In this document: piece by piece, positions 61,117 through 64,000 of the stretch | Position numbering within the stretch: position 1 is the first letter of the stretch | Layout: every line of letters begins with the position of its first letter | Assembly (NCBI RefSeq): GCF_000971295.1 | Contig: NZ_LANJ01000011.1 | Location: forward strand, 372,001 to 436,000 | Length of the DNA: 64,000 bases | Reading direction: 5' to 3' | DNA from: Devosia epidermidihirudinis | GTDB taxonomy: Bacteria > Pseudomonadota > Alphaproteobacteria > Rhizobiales > Devosiaceae | The notes under the pieces: generated by a model | Database searches by the model: none | What the model was told of the DNA's origin: nothing | The model's input: only the letters and a program-made list of their open reading frames with translations | Translations under genes and position numbers: made by a program

Positions 61117-62595
61117 GTGCTGATCATGGCCGTAGTAACACTTTCTGCCGCCGAGCTGACGAGACCCGACATTGCAGTGCCGCTGGTACTCGATGTCGAT
61201 GACACGCTGATCCGCACCGATCTGCTGCATGAAACTGCCGTCGCCTATTTTCGGGCCAATCCGCTTCGCGTTTTCAACCTCGTGCTCTGGACACTGCAGG
61301 GCAAAGCGACGCTGAAGCGTCAGCTGAGCCAGCAGGTCCCGCTCAATGTCGATAGCCTGCCGGTCAACGAAGAGCTGGTTGCGTTCGCGCGCGCTGAGCA
61401 CGACAAGGGCCGCATGGTCGGCCTGGCCACCGCCGCCGACGAACTGCTGGCGCAGCGCCTGGCGCGTCGGTTTGATTTCATCGACTTCACCATCGGCAGC
61501 AATGGCACGCACAACCTGAAGGGCGCCAACAAAGCCGCCGCATTGGTCGAACGGTTTCCGGATGGCTTTGCCTATGCCGGTGATGGCCGCGCCGATCTCG
61601 AGGTTTGGGACAAGGCACAATCCATCATTCTGGCAGGCGCGTCTGCGGACACCACCAGCAAGGCTCGCGCGCTCGGAAAGCCTGTCGAAGCAGAATTCGT
61701 CCGCCCCAGCCTCGGCTTGCGCGGCTGGCTCAAGGCGCTGCGCGTCCACCAATGGGCCAAAAACGCACTGGTCTTCGTGCCGCTGATCCTGTCGGGCATG
61801 GCGAGCGATCCGGTTGCAGTGGCAGCAGCCTTCACCGCATTTGTCGCCATTTCGCTAATGGCGTCAGGGACTTATCTGCTGAACGACTTGTTTGATCTGA
61901 CGGATGACCGCCTGCATTGGACTAAGCGTAATCGCCCCCTGGCTTCCGGCACCCTCCGCATCAAACACGGCGTTCCCGCATCCATCGGCTTGATCACCGC
62001 AGGGCTCGCGCTTTCCGCGCTGGTCGGCCCGGCCACCTTTGGGCTGCTGGTTGCCTATATGGCGACGACCCTGCTCTATTCGTTCTACATCAAGCGCCAG
62101 CCTGTCGTGGACGCTTTCACCCTGGCCGCGCTGTTTACGATGCGCCTGGGCATCGGCATCGCTGCCGTGGGCGCCGAGCCGTCGCCTTGGCTGCTGGTGT
62201 TCTCCATGTTCCTCTTTACCTCGCTGTCTTTCGCTAAGCGGCAGACAGAGATACAAAAGAGCGTCGCGAAGGGGCGCCTATCGGTCAACGGCCGCGGCTA
62301 TCTCGGCTCCGATGCCGGCATGGTGGTTGCAATGGGCGTTGCCACGGCCATGGCGGCGATCACCATCATGGTTCTGTACATCATGAATGACGTCTACAGC
62401 GCTGATTTCTACCGCCACCCCGTGTTCCTCTGGGTCTTCCCGGCAGCTTTGTTCATGTGGGTTTCGCGGATCTGGCTGCTCTGCCATCGCGAGGAGCTCA
62501 ACGACGATCCTGTGGCCTTCGCCATTCGCGACAAGATCAGCATCGGATTGGGTGGACTTATGGCTGCGGCGTTCCTGGCCGGGTGGTTGCTCTAG
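61117..62595 (+). CDS. HAD-UbiA prenyltransferase fusion
   Basis: 492 residues. N-terminal HAD phosphatase domain (VPLVLDVDDTLIRTDLLHETAV with DxDxT nucleophile, and DGFAYAGDGRADLEVWDKA) of about 200 residues, then a UbiA-type membrane prenyltransferase with NDLFDLTDDRLHWTKRNRPLASG and DAFTLAALFTMRLGIG. It resembles decaprenyl-phosphate phosphoribosyltransferase with an attached phosphatase. Likely makes a polyprenyl-linked sugar for envelope glycan. The start could be the second ATG (61126). Confidence 0.85.
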   Translation: MLIMAVVTLSAAELTRPDIAVPLVLDVDDTLIRTDLLHETAVAYFRANPLRVFNLVLWTLQGKATLKRQLSQQVPLNVDSLPVNEELVAFARAEHDKGRMVGLATAADELLAQRLARRFDFIDFTIGSNGTHNLKGANKAAALVERFPDGFAYAGDGRADLEVWDKAQSIILAGASADTTSKARALGKPVEAEFVRPSLGLRGWLKALRVHQWAKNALVFVPLILSGMASDPVAVAAAFTAFVAISLMASGTYLLNDLFDLTDDRLHWTKRNRPLASGTLRIKHGVPASIGLITAGLALSALVGPATFGLLVAYMATTLLYSFYIKRQPVVDAFTLAALFTMRLGIGIAAVGAEPSPWLLVFSMFLFTSLSFAKRQTEIQKSVAKGRLSVNGRGYLGSDAGMVVAMGVATAMAAITIMVLYIMNDVYSADFYRHPVFLWVFPAALFMWVSRIWLLCHREELNDDPVAFAIRDKISIGLGGLMAAAFLAGWLL

Positions 62596-63026
62596 TGGTT
62601 CAAGCGCTGCATCGTCTGTTGAACAACCAGATCGTCCGCTTCCTGCTGCTGGGCGGCACGGCGGCGGCGATCAACTGGATCGTCCGCTTCCCGCTATCGG
62701 CCATCATGCCCATGCCCGCCGCTGTCATCGTGGCCTACATGATCGGCATGTGCGCTGGCTTCACGCTCTATCGCAAATATGTCTTCCCTGGCTCCAATCG
62801 CCCCTTGATGGAGCAGACCCTGACCTTCATCGGCGTCAATCTCGTCGGCGCCGTGATCGTCCTTGGGCTGACAACGCTCTTCCTGGGGCTGCTGGCCCAA
62901 GTGGCCTGGCCCGATATCGTCCGCGAGGGGCTGGCCCATGGTGTGGCCATCGGCCTTGGCTCGGTCGTCAACTTCATCGGTCACAAACAGCTTACCTTTC
63001 GCCTCTCAGGTCATCCCGCCGCCTGA
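62595..63026 (+). CDS. GtrA family membrane protein
   Basis: 143 residues from a GTG sharing a base with the previous stop. Four membrane segments: IVRFLLLGGTAAAINWIVRFPLS, VAYMIGMCAGFTLYRKYVFP, and a C-terminal GSVVNFIGHKQLTF. GtrA proteins are thought to flip polyprenyl-phosphate sugars across the membrane. Fits the neighbouring prenyltransferase. Confidence 0.88.
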   Translation: MVQALHRLLNNQIVRFLLLGGTAAAINWIVRFPLSAIMPMPAAVIVAYMIGMCAGFTLYRKYVFPGSNRPLMEQTLTFIGVNLVGAVIVLGLTTLFLGLLAQVAWPDIVREGLAHGVAIGLGSVVNFIGHKQLTFRLSGHPAA

Positions 63027-63083
63027 GAATTTCAGCCTGTCTCTCTGCCACCCTCTGCTCGTCCGTTCGCAGGAAGTTTCGTC

Positions 63084-64000
63084 GTGACCGCAAAGCGCAT
63101 TGTTCTATCGACTGTTCTCGGCGGCCTGGTGCTGGCCTTTCTGGCGGTCCTCGCATTGGCAATCCTGCGCGAGGCGCCCGGCACCAATTCCTATGCGCTG
63201 CTGGCCGAAGGCTGGCTGAATGGGCGGTTTGATACCGACAGCTGCTTTGATGGCGATTGCGCGCTCTACAAAGGGCAGACCTACATCATCTTCCCGCCCA
63301 TGCCTGGCCTTATTGCCCTGCCCTTCGTGGCAATTTTTGGCAGCGACTTCCGTTTCTTCATGGTGCTGAGCACACTGGCCTTCGCGGGGACCGGCTGGCT
63401 GTGGTGGCAGATTTTCCGCCGCGAAACCGCGACCCGTGATCAGGCAATCCTACTGGTTCTGCTGGCCTTGTTCGCAACCCCGCTAGCCTTTGTTGTGCTG
63501 CGCGGGGATGCGGTGTGGTTCTTTGCCCAAAGCTGGGGCTTTCTGTTCTCCACGGCCGCTCTCTATTGCGCCTTGATCCGCCGCAACGCTCTGCTCGCGG
63601 GCCTGTTCATCGGCATGGCGTTTCTGTCCCGGCAGATGACCATTCTCTATCTGCCGCTGCTCTACGTCTTGCTGCTCGATGCCAATACCGCTTGGTATCG
63701 CATTGATATGGCTGCGGTTCGGAGGGCGCTCACGCTGGCCGCCTTCCCCGTTCTCGCCATCCTCATCTACTTTGCCTACAACTACGCGCGCTTCGGCTCG
63801 CCTTTAGAAACTGGCTATTCCTATATTTTCCCAATTGAATGGGACACGGTCGAAAGCGGCGGCTTCTTCCTCCGTCTGCGCGTGCGCGAACTTGGCATTT
63901 TCTCGACAGACTACTTCCTGTTCAACGCCATCTACATGTTCATCGCCGGCCCACATGTGGACTTCGCTGGGCGCTACCTGACCGAAATGGCGGGTTTTGA
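63084..64000 (+). CDS. GT-C-like integral membrane protein (partial, runs off window)
   Basis: 305 codons visible from a GTG preceded by AGGAAG; the frame stays open to the window edge. N-terminal membrane helix, then ANSY-like loop (GTNSYALLAEGWLNGRFDTDSCFDGDCALYKGQ), FPPMPGLIALPFVAIFG and many more hydrophobic segments. The large loop after the first helix is typical of GT-C glycosyltransferases (ArnT/PMT-like). Probably uses the polyprenyl sugar made by the upstream genes. Product incomplete here. Confidence 0.7.
   Translation, partial: MTAKRIVLSTVLGGLVLAFLAVLALAILREAPGTNSYALLAEGWLNGRFDTDSCFDGDCALYKGQTYIIFPPMPGLIALPFVAIFGSDFRFFMVLSTLAFAGTGWLWWQIFRRETATRDQAILLVLLALFATPLAFVVLRGDAVWFFAQSWGFLFSTAALYCALIRRNALLAGLFIGMAFLSRQMTILYLPLLYVLLLDANTAWYRIDMAAVRRALTLAAFPVLAILIYFAYNYARFGSPLETGYSYIFPIEWDTVESGGFFLRLRVRELGIFSTDYFLFNAIYMFIAGPHVDFAGRYLTEMAGF

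Overview
The window reads as an alphaproteobacterial chromosome of the Hyphomicrobiales, most likely Devosia or a close relative. This is an inference from gene content: an aap-type general amino acid ABC transporter, an NDUFS4-like complex I subunit, an ECF sigma/ChrR pair, an EcfG-like promoter and GC-rich coding throughout. No 16S gene is present to settle it.

Positions 1 to about 20,600 are the early half of a temperate phage, probably an integrated prophage. The immunity centre is at 9.0-9.7 kb, with a cro-like gene (left) and a self-cleaving S24 repressor (right) around three operators of consensus TTATGA-N5-TCATAA. Two perfect copies of the same operator lie at 11.2 kb before a second, rightward operon. 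The leftward operon (9.05 to 2.5 kb) is a chain of small genes mostly joined by ATGA stop/start overlaps. It encodes a GapR-like protein, a lone DnaA DNA-binding domain, a DUF1376-HNH fusion and a lambda O-like initiator carrying an iteron/AT-rich origin candidate inside its gene, and it ends in a terminator at 2.42 kb. The rightward operon (11.3 to 20.5 kb) carries Gp157-like, Bet/RecT, NinB, HNH, two MazG-like proteins, a Dam-like methylase, a secreted nuclease, an excisionase and an integrase that abuts tRNA-Cys. A HigBA-type toxin-antitoxin pair sits between the repressor and the second operator. Beyond the replication operon are a small secreted protein and a two-gene unit with the layout of lambda rexA-rexB; this is the most interesting candidate system in the window. 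Packaging, capsid and lysis genes are not present and would lie to the left.

Positions 20.7-30.8 kb are chromosomal: a degraded gene, a PAS-GGDEF diguanylate cyclase, small periplasmic proteins, UspA, a BenE transporter, MobA, tRNA-Asn, a fosmidomycin-resistance-type MFS pump, a SRPBCC protein, a photolyase and cysteine synthase. From 30.8 to 42.5 kb come cardiolipin synthase, the aap operon (with a second solute-binding gene at its end and an oversized AapQ), MetC, a PAP2 phosphatase, tRNA-Pro, a complex I subunit, a TSUP permease and a TraB/GumN protein.

Positions 42.5-52.7 kb are one sugar-uptake regulon read leftward: solute-binding protein, two permeases, ATPase, then two isomerase/dehydrogenase pairs, with a divergent LacI-family regulator and two near-identical operators. 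After tRNA-Arg, 53.0-58.4 kb holds a stress cluster: SDR, DUF1365, a flavin amine-oxidase-like enzyme, an ECF sigma factor with its ChrR zinc anti-sigma, DUF2177, and a PRC-barrel protein behind an EcfG-like promoter. In Rhodobacter the RpoE-ChrR pair controls the singlet-oxygen response, and the photolyase at 28 kb fits such a regulon. The window ends with a membrane GGDEF-EAL protein and an envelope-glycan group: a HAD-UbiA fusion, GtrA, and a GT-C-like membrane protein cut by the window edge.
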